DNA of 64,000 nt, taken from positions 62,001 to 126,000 of the forward strand of contig NZ_JAQAGY010000017.1 of NCBI RefSeq assembly GCF_027533645.1, written 5' to 3'. Under the pieces are notes generated by a model. That model made no database searches. It saw only the letters and a list, made by a program, of their open reading frames with translations, and was not told where the DNA came from. The first letter of the stretch is position 1. Each line of letters starts with the position of its first letter. The position numbers and the translations under genes are program-made. Shown here piece after piece: positions 17,752 through 26,412 of the stretch. This DNA is from Paenibacillus caseinilyticus. GTDB lineage: Bacteria > Bacillota > Bacilli > Paenibacillales > NBRC-103111.

Positions 17752-19146
17752 ATGAACTTTATCAGTACTAGAGGCAACGTGGCAAGCATCGGGTTTATCG
17801 ATACGGTGTTGATGGGGCTGGCCGATGACGGCGGGCTGCTCATTCCGGCCCAGATTCCGCAATTGTCCGCAGCGAAGCTGAAGGACATGGGGAACCTTTC
17901 CTACCAGGATCTGGCGTTCGAGATTTTCTCGCTCTATACCAATAACGAGATTCCGGCAGAAGACCTGAAGGAGCTCATCGCGCGCAGCTATGCGACGTTC
18001 CGTGACCCGGAAGTGACGCCTGTGCGGAAAATAACGGACAACATGTACGTCCAGGAGCTGTTCCACGGGCCTACCTTCGCGTTCAAGGACGTGGCGCTGC
18101 AGTTCCTCGGCAATCTCTACGCCTATGTCTCGAAGAAGCAGAACGAGATCATCCATATTCTCGGGGCTACCTCGGGCGATACGGGGGCCTCGGCGATCGA
18201 GGGCGTGCGGGGCAAAGAAGGCATCCGGATCTGTATCCTTCATCCGCACCAGCGGGTGAGCAAGGTGCAGGAGCTGCAGATGACGACGGTCGACGACGAG
18301 AACGTGCTCAACCTCTCTGTTAACGGGACGTTCGACGATTGCCAGCGCATCATCAAGGATCTGTTCGCGGATGTGCCGTTCAAGAACAAGTACCACCTGC
18401 GGGCGATCAACTCGATCAACTTCGTGCGCATCCTGGCGCAGACGGTGTATTACTTCTATGCCTACTTCAAGGTGCAGAAGGAAGCGGCGGGCGCGAAGGT
18501 CAACTTCAGCGTGCCGACGGGCAACTTCGGTGATATCTTCGCGGGTTACCTCGCGAAGCGGATGGGTCTGCCGGTGAACAAGCTGATCCTGGCGACCAAC
18601 GAGAACAATATTCTCGAGCGCTTCGTGCGCGAGGGTGTATACAAGCCGGGCGAGTTCAAGAGCACGCACAGCCCGTCCATGGACATCCAGGTGGCGAGCA
18701 ACTTCGAGCGGTACCTGTACTACCTGCTCGGCGAGAACCCGCAGGCGGTCACGGAGCGCATGAACGGCTTCAAGGCGGACGGCGAAGTCCGCGTAGACGC
18801 CGAGCTGCTGAGCCGCGTGCAGACGGACTTTGCCGCCCACGGCGTGGACGGCGAAGAGTGCCTGCGGACGATCGGCAAGTACCATGCGGAGAACGGGTAC
18901 CTGCTCGATCCGCATACCGCCTGCGGCGTAGCGGCCTACGAGCGCTGCAGCGGCGCGGATGAGATCTGCGTGACGCTGGCGACGGCGCACCCGGCGAAGT
19001 TCAACGAGTCAATCGAGCGGTGCGGGATCGAGCAGACGTATCCGGAGCCGATCCGGGCGCTGTTCGAGAAACCGCAGCATCAGGAAGTGGTCGACTCCTC
19101 CGTGGAGGACATCGTACAGCGCTTGGAGCAGTTCTACACGAAGTAG
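17752..19146 (+). CDS. thrC: Threonine synthase
   Basis: The enzyme converts O-phosphohomoserine to threonine with PLP, the last step of threonine synthesis. The PLP lysine is Lys112 in GPTFAFKDVALQFLGN, and the phosphate-binding loop ATSGDTGASAIEG follows. At 464 residues it is of the longer, two-domain type seen in E. coli and yeast rather than the short B. subtilis type (about 350). The second ATG (17752) is preferred because GAGGGG is six bases before it and directly abuts the first ATG at 17746. It stands apart from hom and thrB, which are not in the window. Confidence 0.94.
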   Translation: MNFISTRGNVASIGFIDTVLMGLADDGGLLIPAQIPQLSAAKLKDMGNLSYQDLAFEIFSLYTNNEIPAEDLKELIARSYATFRDPEVTPVRKITDNMYVQELFHGPTFAFKDVALQFLGNLYAYVSKKQNEIIHILGATSGDTGASAIEGVRGKEGIRICILHPHQRVSKVQELQMTTVDDENVLNLSVNGTFDDCQRIIKDLFADVPFKNKYHLRAINSINFVRILAQTVYYFYAYFKVQKEAAGAKVNFSVPTGNFGDIFAGYLAKRMGLPVNKLILATNENNILERFVREGVYKPGEFKSTHSPSMDIQVASNFERYLYYLLGENPQAVTERMNGFKADGEVRVDAELLSRVQTDFAAHGVDGEECLRTIGKYHAENGYLLDPHTACGVAAYERCSGADEICVTLATAHPAKFNESIERCGIEQTYPEPIRALFEKPQHQEVVDSSVEDIVQRLEQFYTK

Positions 19147-19257
19147 ACCGGCTTCACAGCCAGGCTGGATTGCACGTGCTTATCCGGGGCAGCTCGCATG
19201 GATCCGGATGCGTTTATAGGTACAGGGTAAACCGAAACCTTGCGCAGCCTATATTGA

Positions 19258-19301
19258 AAAAGGGGCAGGCCCTGTCATCTCGGTGACGGGGCTGCCCCTT
19301 A
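19258..19301. terminator. Bidirectional terminator between thrC and a minus-strand gene
   Basis: AAGGGGCAG...TGTCA and TGAC...CTGCCCCTT arms form a long GC stem. An A-run before it gives the T-tract for minus-strand transcripts. Confidence 0.8.
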
Positions 19302-19322
19302 TTTGCGTCTTCTTCGGCTCTC

Positions 19323-19649
19323 TTAGACAAACTCGTCGTTCTCGGGGTCGTAATAGTCGATCTGGTCCGGGAACGAGGCCCGGCCTGCGAGGGCGGCATT
19401 CTGCATGATTTGGAACCAATGGCTGGTCCCCTCGCCGGCTTCATCGGACTCCCCGCCTTCGTTCTGCTGGGCGCCGGCAAAGGCCTCCATCATCCCGCTC
19501 TGGCTTTCTTGCCCCGAGCTCTGATCCCCTGGTGCTTCGCTGTTCGCATAGCTTTCATCCGCTGAACCTTGGGCGGCATATCCCGCCTCCGGGTTCATCC
19601 CGAATAAGGCGGCGGCCTGCGCTTCCTTCGATTGATTGTCTTCTGTCAT
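19323..19649 (-). CDS. Acidic hypothetical protein
   Basis: A 108-residue, very acidic, Gln/Ser/Gly-rich protein with no signal peptide or membrane segment. The C-terminal part (HWFQIMQNAALAGRASFPDQ) looks more ordered than the rest. A good binding site (AAGGAGTCGGACAAG) precedes the ATG at 19649, and a terminator follows, so the gene is probably real. I do not recognise a family. The composition recalls small disordered spore or stress proteins, but that is only a resemblance. Confidence 0.65.
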   Translation of the reverse strand: MTEDNQSKEAQAAALFGMNPEAGYAAQGSADESYANSEAPGDQSSGQESQSGMMEAFAGAQQNEGGESDEAGEGTSHWFQIMQNAALAGRASFPDQIDYYDPENDEFV

Positions 19650-19815
19650 CTTGTCCGACTCCTTCCATCCATGGGGCTTTATCCTTACGGTTTCCTATCG
19701 ACCCAAGAAATATGAATGAGGGAGTCCCGGCGGCGTAACACTATTCTCAAACTCCCCTAATAAGCGTCTAACAACTTCTTGGTAAGATGATCAGGTGATG
19801 GAGTACAGGGAATTC

Positions 19816-19859
19816 GAAGCGACAATGAAGTGACAATGAAGCGACAATGAAGCGATAAC
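19816..19859 (+). repeat. Four tandem 11-bp repeats just upstream of the receiver-like gene
   Basis: Units GAAGCGACAAT (19816), GAAGTGACAAT (19827), GAAGCGACAAT (19838) and GAAGCGATAAC (19849) lie head to tail. The last ends 13 bases before the ATG at 19873, close to its ribosome binding site AGGGGGG. An 11-base period matches about one DNA helical turn. Confidence 0.85.
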
Positions 19860-19872
19860 CAGGGGGGACTTT

Positions 19873-20295
19873 ATGATACATGCAAGGAAGCCGGTTCAAA
19901 CGCTGCTGCTGGTGACGGAGGACAGGGCGCTGGCGGCTTATATCGACGGCATCCTGGAGCGGGCACTGGGTATGCGGACGAAGCCGGCAGGCTCCTTCGC
20001 GGAAGCGGCGGCCCTGCTGGCGGAAGGAGGCTTCGCGGCGGTGCTGGCGGATGTGCCGCGGGGGACTTCTCCGAAGATGCGGGATTTCACTGCAGCCGCG
20101 GCCGTGCCTGTGCTCATCGTGGCGGATGAAGAGGATCGTGCCGCTGCCCGCCGTGCCGTAGAGGACGGAGCGGTGCTGTATATGATCCGCGAGGGCTTGA
20201 CCCCGGATACGCTGGTAGGGGCGGTGCTGGAGGTGCTGGAGCGATCCGGGCCGCCGCAGGGCCCGATGGGAGGATCCGGCTCTGTCCCGGGGTGA
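19873..20295 (+). CDS. Receiver-like single-domain protein
   Basis: The 140-residue product resembles a response-regulator receiver: a hydrophobic first strand ending in TED (LLLVTEDRALAAYI), an aspartate at the end of strand 3 (FAAVLADVPRG) and alternating strands and helices. The conserved lysine of strand 5 appears replaced (YMIREGLTPDTLV), so normal phosphorylation is doubtful. There is no output domain. The diguanylate cyclase gene starts 42 bases downstream on the same strand, and the pair may be a signalling module. The start follows AGGGGGGACTTT. Confidence 0.65.
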   Translation: MIHARKPVQTLLLVTEDRALAAYIDGILERALGMRTKPAGSFAEAAALLAEGGFAAVLADVPRGTSPKMRDFTAAAAVPVLIVADEEDRAAARRAVEDGAVLYMIREGLTPDTLVGAVLEVLERSGPPQGPMGGSGSVPG

Positions 20296-20337
20296 CCGGC
20301 ATCCGGGTACGGGAGGAGACCAGAAGGGGGTGGCGCG

Positions 20338-21372
20338 TTGGAGAAGTCAGAGCGAGAGAAGGAAACCTTGGTGCGGTGGAACCGCAAACTGCTGAGCACC
20401 TACTGGATGTTCGTCATCTCCATGACGGCCGGGGAGACCGCCAACCTCTTTCTGGCGGAGGATCCGGCGCGGGAGTTTATCATAGAGTCCATCCTGCGGC
20501 CAACCGCCATCTTTCTGCTCATTATGGGGCTCAGCGAATGGGTGTGCCGGAGGATCGATGCCGTAAGCCCTCTTCCGCTGATCCTCTCGGGTTGTCTGCT
20601 GGCCACCGCAGCGGTCTGGGTGCATTCGGGGGTGGACAGCATTCTGCTGATTTACATGCTGCCCCTGCTTGTATCCGTCTTCTATTTTCAGAAAAAATAC
20701 GTTTATTTGACGAGTGCGCTCAATTTGATTTCGTTTCTGCTGCTGTACATGCTGGACCCGGTGCTGGATGAACGGACGTCAGCCGTCGAAGTGATGACTA
20801 CGGTCCTGATCCTGGGCTTCGGCGGCCCGTATACGGCGGCTCAGATTATGGACCGGGGTGTGGATCTCGTGCGGAATCTCAAGATCGACGCCCTCACAGG
20901 ACTGTACAACCACATTTCGTTCCATGATTTTCTGGACCGGGCTATGGAGCGCTTCGGGAGTCAAGGAAGCGGGAGCATGCTCGCGGTAGTGGATATTGAT
21001 ATGTTCAAAAGCGTCAATGATTCGTTCGGGCACCAGGCGGGAGACCTGGTGCTTCGGCGTGTGGCGGCCGTCATCCGCGAGCATACCGGTCCGGGGGATA
21101 TCGCCGCCCGCTATGGGGGCGAGGAATTCGCGCTGCTGATGCCCGGACGGTCACAGGCCGAAGCCTACGCCCTCTGCGAAAGCATCCGTGAGGCGCTGGC
21201 CGCTGCCGTGCATCCGGAGCTGGACGGCAGACGGGTGACCATATCGGTCGGCCTCTGCGGCCTGCAGCCGGGAATGGACAAGGAGGCCTGGTTCCAACGC
21301 GCCGACGAGCTGCTCTACCGGGCCAAGCGGGAGGGCCGGAACCGGACGGAGGCAGTGGACTCCGCCCAGTAG
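20338..21372 (+). CDS. Membrane-bound GGDEF diguanylate cyclase
   Basis: The TTG at 20338 follows AGAAGGGGG. The 344-residue protein has about six hydrophobic segments in residues 18-170 and a C-terminal GGDEF domain starting at DALTGLYNH (about 183). The active-site motif is GGEEF (RYGGEEFALLM), fully compatible with making c-di-GMP from two GTP. No clear RxxD inhibitory site stands five residues before it. The N-terminal membrane part probably senses a signal. It sits next to the receiver-like gene; no EAL phosphodiesterase is nearby. Confidence 0.88.
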   Translation: MEKSEREKETLVRWNRKLLSTYWMFVISMTAGETANLFLAEDPAREFIIESILRPTAIFLLIMGLSEWVCRRIDAVSPLPLILSGCLLATAAVWVHSGVDSILLIYMLPLLVSVFYFQKKYVYLTSALNLISFLLLYMLDPVLDERTSAVEVMTTVLILGFGGPYTAAQIMDRGVDLVRNLKIDALTGLYNHISFHDFLDRAMERFGSQGSGSMLAVVDIDMFKSVNDSFGHQAGDLVLRRVAAVIREHTGPGDIAARYGGEEFALLMPGRSQAEAYALCESIREALAAAVHPELDGRRVTISVGLCGLQPGMDKEAWFQRADELLYRAKREGRNRTEAVDSAQ

Positions 21373-21463
21373 GGCTTGTCCTACTAGGCCCGGTAAGTAC
21401 CAGCGCAGCCCGGAAGCGGGGCCGCCGACTGGAAGCGGTAACCGCAGCGGACAGGGGCAGACA

Positions 21464-21496
21464 GAAAAAAACACGCCCGGAAACGGTTCCGGGCGG
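21464..21496 (-). terminator. Terminator of the SPW-protein gene
   Basis: On the minus strand, CGCCCGGAA and TTCCGGGCG arms are followed by TGTTTTTTT. Confidence 0.9.
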
Positions 21497-21523
21497 TGTC
21501 GGGATACGAACAGGGGAAGCGGA

Positions 21524-21838
21524 CTACCGGCCTTCCATGTTGTAGAAGGTCAAGAGAACGGCAGCGAGGCCGAGCAGGAGATAGAACGCGGCCTGCAGGA
21601 CCGGGAACCCGAAGGCCATCGCGAAGATAATGAGCCAGACGCCCGAGAGCAGCGACAGCCAGTTGAAGAGCGAGTCCCAGCCGGATTTGCCGAAGCCGAG
21701 CACGCTGGACAGGAGCAGGACGCCGCCTCCGATGATCGAAGACCATAGGGCGCTGCTCTCGCCGGCAAAGCCCATAATCCAGGGAGCCAGTACGAACCAG
21801 AGGCCGATGAGTGCCGTAAGCGAGCTGCGTTGTGTCAT
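21524..21838 (-). CDS. SPW-repeat membrane protein
   Basis: A 104-residue protein made of four hydrophobic segments. The N-terminal motif GLWFVLAPWIMGF and the related WDSLFNWLSLLSGVWLI segment match the SPW repeat family of small integral membrane proteins, usually one or two repeats of about 50 residues. Function is not known. The start has an excellent binding site (AAGGAGGTGCAGATCC). It is transcribed away from hprK; a cre-like site lies in its probable promoter region. Confidence 0.8.
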   Translation of the reverse strand: MTQRSSLTALIGLWFVLAPWIMGFAGESSALWSSIIGGGVLLLSSVLGFGKSGWDSLFNWLSLLSGVWLIIFAMAFGFPVLQAAFYLLLGLAAVLLTFYNMEGR

Positions 21839-21894
21839 GGATCTGCACCTCCTTGAGGTAGAAGGACGTCAGAGGTCCTCCTGTGATATAGTAT

Positions 21895-21909
21895 ATGTAA
21901 GCGTTATCA
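21895..21909 (+). promoter_or_regulatory. CcpA-binding cre site between SPW gene and hprK
   Basis: ATGTAAGCGTTATCA fits the cre consensus WTGNAANCGNWNNCW at every defined position. It borders a possible minus-strand -10 box (TATACT, 21890-21895) for the SPW gene and lies just upstream of a possible hprK promoter (GTGACA at 21915, GGTAAT at 21938, 17-base spacer). It could repress the SPW gene, or affect hprK, in response to Ser-phosphorylated HPr. Confidence 0.7.
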
Positions 21910-22066
21910 GGAAAGTGACACAGGCTGCGTAAAATAGGGTAATGTCTCTTTTTATGGGGGAAAGGGGCAGCTGCCGCCAGCTGAAAGGAAGGGAAACCTC
22001 CTCCGGCGTAGAATAGTGTTTCATAGGAAGATGATGTCTGCCGTAACCCCAAGGAGGAAAGGCCAA

Positions 22067-22978
22067 GTGAATACCGTAACTGTTCAACAACTCGTAGACC
22101 GTTTCTCGCTCGAGGTGCTCGCGGGCAAGGACCAGCTCCACCGCACGATTGACAAAACGAGGGTATACCGGCCCGGGCTGGAGTTTGCCGGCTATTACGA
22201 TTTTTTCTCCCATGCGCATGTCCAGATTCTGGGCCGTAAGGAGATCAACTATCTGCACAAGCTGACAGAAGAGGAGCGCAACCTGCGGATCGGCAATGTC
22301 GTCAAATACCATCCGCCCTGCTTTGTCGTGACCCGGGGCCAGGAAGGGCTGAAGTACCTCAATAAGTACTGCGAGGAAGAAGGGATCCCGCTCCTGCGTA
22401 CGGATATGGCCACGAGCAAGGTGATGCCGCTGATGGACATCTATCTTGCCAAGGAACTGGCTGAAGAAGTGGCGGTCCACGGCGTGTGTGTCAATGTATC
22501 GGGCATCGGCATCCTGCTGCGCGGCAAATCCGGCGTAGGCAAGAGCGAAACTGCCCACACGCTGATCCGCAGAGGACACCGGCTCGTAGCCGACGATATC
22601 GTCGTGCTCAAGAAAATCTCGCCGGAGACGATCCTCGGCACCCACAACGGCAAGACGAAGGAGTTCCTCGCCCTGAGGAGCATCGGACTCATCAACGTGT
22701 CGCGGTTGTACGGGCGCAAGGCGTTCCAGGATGAGACGCGGATTGTGCTCGACATCGAGCTGACGAAATGGCAGGACCATGCGCTGAATAACGATCTGGA
22801 GCTCGAACAGAAATATACGGAATACATGGATGTAAAAATTCCGCATATCGAGATCCAGCTGCAGCCGGGCCGGGATGTGGCGGGACTGGTGGAGGCCGCC
22901 GCCAACAACTGGTACTTGCGGCAGCAGGGCTACAGCGCGGCAGAGGATTTCATGAAGCGCCTGCAGAGCGGGGAGTAA
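22067..22978 (+). CDS. hprK: HPr kinase/phosphorylase
   Basis: The GTG at 22067 follows AAGGAGG; the upstream in-frame ATG codons lack HprK sequence. The 303-residue protein carries the Walker A motif GKSGVGKS at about 153-160 and the family signature region around SRLYGRKAFQDETRI. It phosphorylates HPr at the regulatory serine using ATP or pyrophosphate and removes that phosphate again, so it sets the strength of CcpA repression. Here it is monocistronic, followed by a terminator; in B. subtilis it is followed by lgt, which is not present. The cre site upstream suggests feedback. Confidence 0.96.
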   Translation: MNTVTVQQLVDRFSLEVLAGKDQLHRTIDKTRVYRPGLEFAGYYDFFSHAHVQILGRKEINYLHKLTEEERNLRIGNVVKYHPPCFVVTRGQEGLKYLNKYCEEEGIPLLRTDMATSKVMPLMDIYLAKELAEEVAVHGVCVNVSGIGILLRGKSGVGKSETAHTLIRRGHRLVADDIVVLKKISPETILGTHNGKTKEFLALRSIGLINVSRLYGRKAFQDETRIVLDIELTKWQDHALNNDLELEQKYTEYMDVKIPHIEIQLQPGRDVAGLVEAAANNWYLRQQGYSAAEDFMKRLQSGE

Positions 22979-22996
22979 TCAAGATGAGATAGAGGA

Positions 22997-23026
22997 AGAG
23001 TGCCGTTTAAGTGCGGCGCTCTTTTT
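22997..23026 (+). terminator. Terminator of hprK
   Basis: AGAGTGCCG and CGGCGCTCT arms (one mismatch) followed by TTTTT. Confidence 0.8.
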
Positions 23027-23186
23027 GCTGTACCGTCGAGGCGTGAAGCGGGCGCCGGGTGCGCCGTCCCAGGAAGGGGAAGAGTAAAGAGCAGGTATAG
23101 AGATAGCCTCCAGGGGTAATAAGGGAAGAAGGCGTTTACAATAAGGAGAGGTTAGGTACTTAACCGAGCGAGAGGAGAGGGAGTCC

Positions 23187-23996
23187 ATGACGGTCAAAAA
23201 ACTGCTCGTCACCGGGGCCGGCGGCAGAATCGGCGGCTGCTTGGCGGAGGGCCTTAGGGCACATGGGGGATATGAGGTGGTAGCCGCCGACCTGAGGGCG
23301 GATGAAGGGGCAGGCATTGTGGAATTGGATGTGACCGACGGTGTGCGGCTGAAGGAGCTGGCGCAGGGCGTGGATACGATCCTGCACTTCGCTTGGGCGA
23401 AGGACGACGAAGACTTTCTCGGCAAGGTGCTTCCCGTGAATGTCACGGGCGCGTACCACGTGTACGAAGCGGCCCGGGCGAACGGGGTGAAGCGGGTCGT
23501 CTTCGCCTCCTCGAATCACGCGACAGGCTTCTACGATGTCGGGGAGGACGTGATGCCGGGCGAACCCTACCGGCCGGACAGCTTCTACGGGCTGAGCAAA
23601 TGCTATATCGAGCTGCTCGGCCGCTATTATGCCGACAAGTATGGTGTATCCTCGGTCAATTTGCGCATCGGCAACTTCCCCGGCGACGACCGGCCCCATT
23701 CGGAGCGGGCGGCGCATATTTTCATTTCGGAGCGGGATATGGTGCAGCTGGCCGTATGCTGTATTGAGGCGGATCCGGAGATCGACTTCTTGAGCTTGTA
23801 CGGCACCTCGGCGAACCAGGACAACTACTATGACATCGGCTACCTGGAGGAGCTCATCGGTTACCGCCCGCAGGATGACGGACGGGAGCTGCTGGAAGAG
23901 GCGCGCCGGCGGCACCAGCCGGTCAAGGAGGACGACGAGACCCGTTATCAGGGCGGCGGCGCCGTGAATAAGGAGCAGCCGCAGGACCGGCGATGA
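23187..23996 (+). CDS. NAD(P)-dependent extended SDR, uronate-dehydrogenase-like
   Basis: A 269-residue protein with the Rossmann motif GAGGRIGG at about 10-17, an Asp at the end of strand 2 (AADLR) that suggests NAD preference, and the catalytic Tyr-Lys pair in SFYGLSKCY. The segment VFASSNHATGFY is characteristic of uronate dehydrogenases and close relatives that oxidise sugar acids to lactones. Substrate cannot be fixed from sequence. The start follows GAGAGGAGAGGGA. A sequence with two mismatches to a cre site is at about 23128-23142. No sugar-acid pathway genes are adjacent. Confidence 0.75.
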   Translation: MTVKKLLVTGAGGRIGGCLAEGLRAHGGYEVVAADLRADEGAGIVELDVTDGVRLKELAQGVDTILHFAWAKDDEDFLGKVLPVNVTGAYHVYEAARANGVKRVVFASSNHATGFYDVGEDVMPGEPYRPDSFYGLSKCYIELLGRYYADKYGVSSVNLRIGNFPGDDRPHSERAAHIFISERDMVQLAVCCIEADPEIDFLSLYGTSANQDNYYDIGYLEELIGYRPQDDGRELLEEARRRHQPVKEDDETRYQGGGAVNKEQPQDRR

Positions 23997-24273
23997 GGGC
24001 TGGCAGCGGGCCAGGGCGGCCGCAGGAATAGAGCGGAGGCATGCCGGCAGGCCAGGGACGGCTCGAGGCCAGGTGAGACCGCGCAAGAAGCTGCGTGGAA
24101 GCGAGCCGGCGGAACAGACGGCGGCTGGGAGCAGCCGCCCGTGCACGCCTCCGCCCCCGGCGGGCGGGGGAGCCTTCGTCCGGAGGAAGACAGGTTAACT
24201 CCTGCCGGATTGGGTTAATGGACTGTAAGCAAGACGCAACGTTCCCCATCCTTACTGAAGAGAGGTGAGACGC

Positions 24274-24639
24274 ATGGATATGGACAAGCTGCTGATCAAG
24301 CTGGCAGGCAACGGCTTCATCGTCGTCCTGTTCCTGATGATGCTGGCGGAAGCCTCGTTCGCGGGAACGCTCGTGGCCGCCCTGCTGCTCTCCGTCGCGG
24401 CCTGGTTCCTCGGCGACCGCTTCGTGCTGCCGAAGACCAACAATGTGACGGCTACCGCAGTAGACGCTATTCTGGCCGCCATGGTCCTGTGGGCCGCAGC
24501 GAAGCTCGCTCCGTGGACACTGAACGTGGCTGAACTCATCGGTCTGGTCGTCATTCTGGGGGCCTTCGAGTTCCTGTTCCACTTCTTCCTGCAGAGGGAT
24601 CCTTATTACCGCGGCGAAGCCGGAAGAGCGCAGGCGTAA
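24274..24639 (+). CDS. YndM-like DUF2512 membrane protein
   Basis: The ATG at 24274 follows AGAGGTG. The 121-residue product has four hydrophobic segments and the pattern GDRFVLPKTNNVTATAVDA, which is typical of the DUF2512/YndM family of Bacillales membrane proteins. Function is unknown. A hairpin with GGCGGTTCTT follows (24664-24698). Its length fits the family. Confidence 0.75.
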   Translation: MDMDKLLIKLAGNGFIVVLFLMMLAEASFAGTLVAALLLSVAAWFLGDRFVLPKTNNVTATAVDAILAAMVLWAAAKLAPWTLNVAELIGLVVILGAFEFLFHFFLQRDPYYRGEAGRAQA

Positions 24640-24663
24640 GAAGGAGCGATTCATGGCAAACGG

Positions 24664-24698
24664 AAGAACCGCCGGGCGTAAGCGCCTAGGCGGTTCTT
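24664..24698. terminator. Hairpin terminator after the DUF2512 gene
   Basis: AAGAACCGCC and GGCGGTTCTT form a 10-bp stem, with an inner GGCG/CGCC pairing. Only TTCTTTG follows. Confidence 0.65.
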
Positions 24699-24838
24699 TG
24701 CACGTGCAGGGACTCGCAATGACTGGACCGTCCGGCGACCGCTTCCTCCATCTGCCCATGCCGCAGATCTTGAACGGATGGCGCAGCAGGTACGCTTCCT
24801 TAGGCCACGACCCTTACCACAAGGGAATTACCCTTCGC

Positions 24839-26128
24839 CTATCCCCGTTTCACGACGGTGAAGTTGTCGTCGATAAGCAGCCAGTTCTGCGGGAAGGGCA
24901 GACCGAGCTTCCAATAGCTGACCCCGCGCAGCCCCAGCTCCTTGACCAGGTTGAACTTCGCCTGGATGGAGCGGGCGTCTTCGAACCAGACGACATGCTC
25001 CTTGCGGTTGTTGTCCCAGTAGTTGAAGTGGGGGGCCTGCGCGGCATAATCATATTGGATGGCGACCTGCTCCTTATGGGCAAGCTCGATCGCCGCCTGG
25101 GGGCTGAGCGCCTTGGCGTATGCGCCGCCCTGGACGAAGGGAAGCGTCCAGTCGTAGCCGTACAAGTTCTGGCCCATCATAATCTTGGAGCCTGGCATTT
25201 CCGTCAACGCATACTCAAGCACCCGGCGTACCTCGCGGATCGGGGATACGGGCATGGCCGGACCTCCGCTGTAGCCCCATTCGTACGTCATGATGACGAC
25301 GAAGTCGGCGATCTCTCCATGCGCTTTGTAATCGTGGGCGGTATACCACTCGCCGGTCTGGGCGGCGCTGGTCTTGGGGGCGAGCGCGGTAGACATGAGA
25401 TAGCCCTGGGCGTGGATCCGGGCTGCCGCTTTCCGCAGGAAGCGGTTGTACGCTTCCCGGTCCTCGGGACGCAGGTGCTCGATATCGAAGTGGATGTCCC
25501 GGAACCCTAGCTCCCGCGCCGTCCGCAGGATGTTATTGAGCAGGTTGTTCTGCACGGCCTCATTGGTTAAGATCACTCTGCCGAGCTCGGCACTGAACTG
25601 GTCGTTCTCCAGATTGGTCACGACCATCATCAGCGTCACCCTTTGGGCGCGGGTGATCCCCCTCAGGTTATCGAGCGGAGGGGCGGTCAGCGTCCCGTTC
25701 CGGTTGATCCGGAAGGAGAACGGGGCCAGGTAGGTCAGATGCGGCGCCGCTTCCCGGGCCGCCTCGATCAGCCGGGGAGCGACCGTTTCTCCGCGCGGCT
25801 CGAGGTAGGCGTTGAATTCGGCCCTCCGTTTTGGAGCGGGCGGAATGTAGAGGCGGATGCCGACGCGCAGTGGCTGCCCCGCATTCAGTCCATTGATCTG
25901 GGCCAGCCGGGCCGGCGTCGTACCGAACCGGGCGGCGATGGAATACAGCGTATCCCCGGCCCTCACCCAGTAGTAGCGGCCGGTAATGGGAATCACTAGT
26001 GCCTGTCCTACGACCAGCGTCCGGTTCATCGGGATTTCATTGGCTTCGGCGATCGTCTGTACCGGCACATCATACGCCTGTGACAACCGGTACAGCGTCT
26101 GTCCGGATTGCACCACGTGAATCTGCAT
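24839..26128 (-). CDS. yaaH: YaaH/SleL-type spore cortex glucosaminidase (two LysM + GH18)
   Basis: The ATG at 26128 after GGAGGGGACAAT gives a 429-residue protein; the longer frame adds only an implausible leader. Two LysM domains (about 2-46 and 50-95; HVVQSGQTLYRLSQAYDVP and YWVRAGDTLYSIAARFGTT) bind peptidoglycan, then a GH18 domain (about 110-429) has the catalytic DIHFDIEH segment with the acidic pair and MMVVTNLEN. This matches B. subtilis YaaH and SleL of B. cereus and B. megaterium, which cut cortex fragments during germination. No signal peptide is present, as usual for proteins placed in the coat from the mother cell. Confidence 0.92.
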   Translation of the reverse strand: MQIHVVQSGQTLYRLSQAYDVPVQTIAEANEIPMNRTLVVGQALVIPITGRYYWVRAGDTLYSIAARFGTTPARLAQINGLNAGQPLRVGIRLYIPPAPKRRAEFNAYLEPRGETVAPRLIEAAREAAPHLTYLAPFSFRINRNGTLTAPPLDNLRGITRAQRVTLMMVVTNLENDQFSAELGRVILTNEAVQNNLLNNILRTARELGFRDIHFDIEHLRPEDREAYNRFLRKAAARIHAQGYLMSTALAPKTSAAQTGEWYTAHDYKAHGEIADFVVIMTYEWGYSGGPAMPVSPIREVRRVLEYALTEMPGSKIMMGQNLYGYDWTLPFVQGGAYAKALSPQAAIELAHKEQVAIQYDYAAQAPHFNYWDNNRKEHVVWFEDARSIQAKFNLVKELGLRGVSYWKLGLPFPQNWLLIDDNFTVVKRG

Positions 26129-26412
26129 ATTGTCCCCTCCTTCGTTGGCCATGACCGGAACGAGCCGCCGTACCCGGTTGCCATGTTCGCTTACCCTATT
26201 GATATTCGGGAAGGGGGCGGGGAATGTCAGGCAAAGGGAAGGAAGGAGGAGGAATTTGCGGGAATACAGCAAGCCGGGACCTTACAGGTCAGGGAGCGTG
26301 CGGGTGCGGCAGGCCCGGCAGCCCAGGGAGCGAGCGGGATCCGGGCGCGGATGGCAGTGCTCGGGGGCGGAGGGGGGCCGGCTGACGGGAACCGGCTCCG
26401 GAGGTGGGATGG

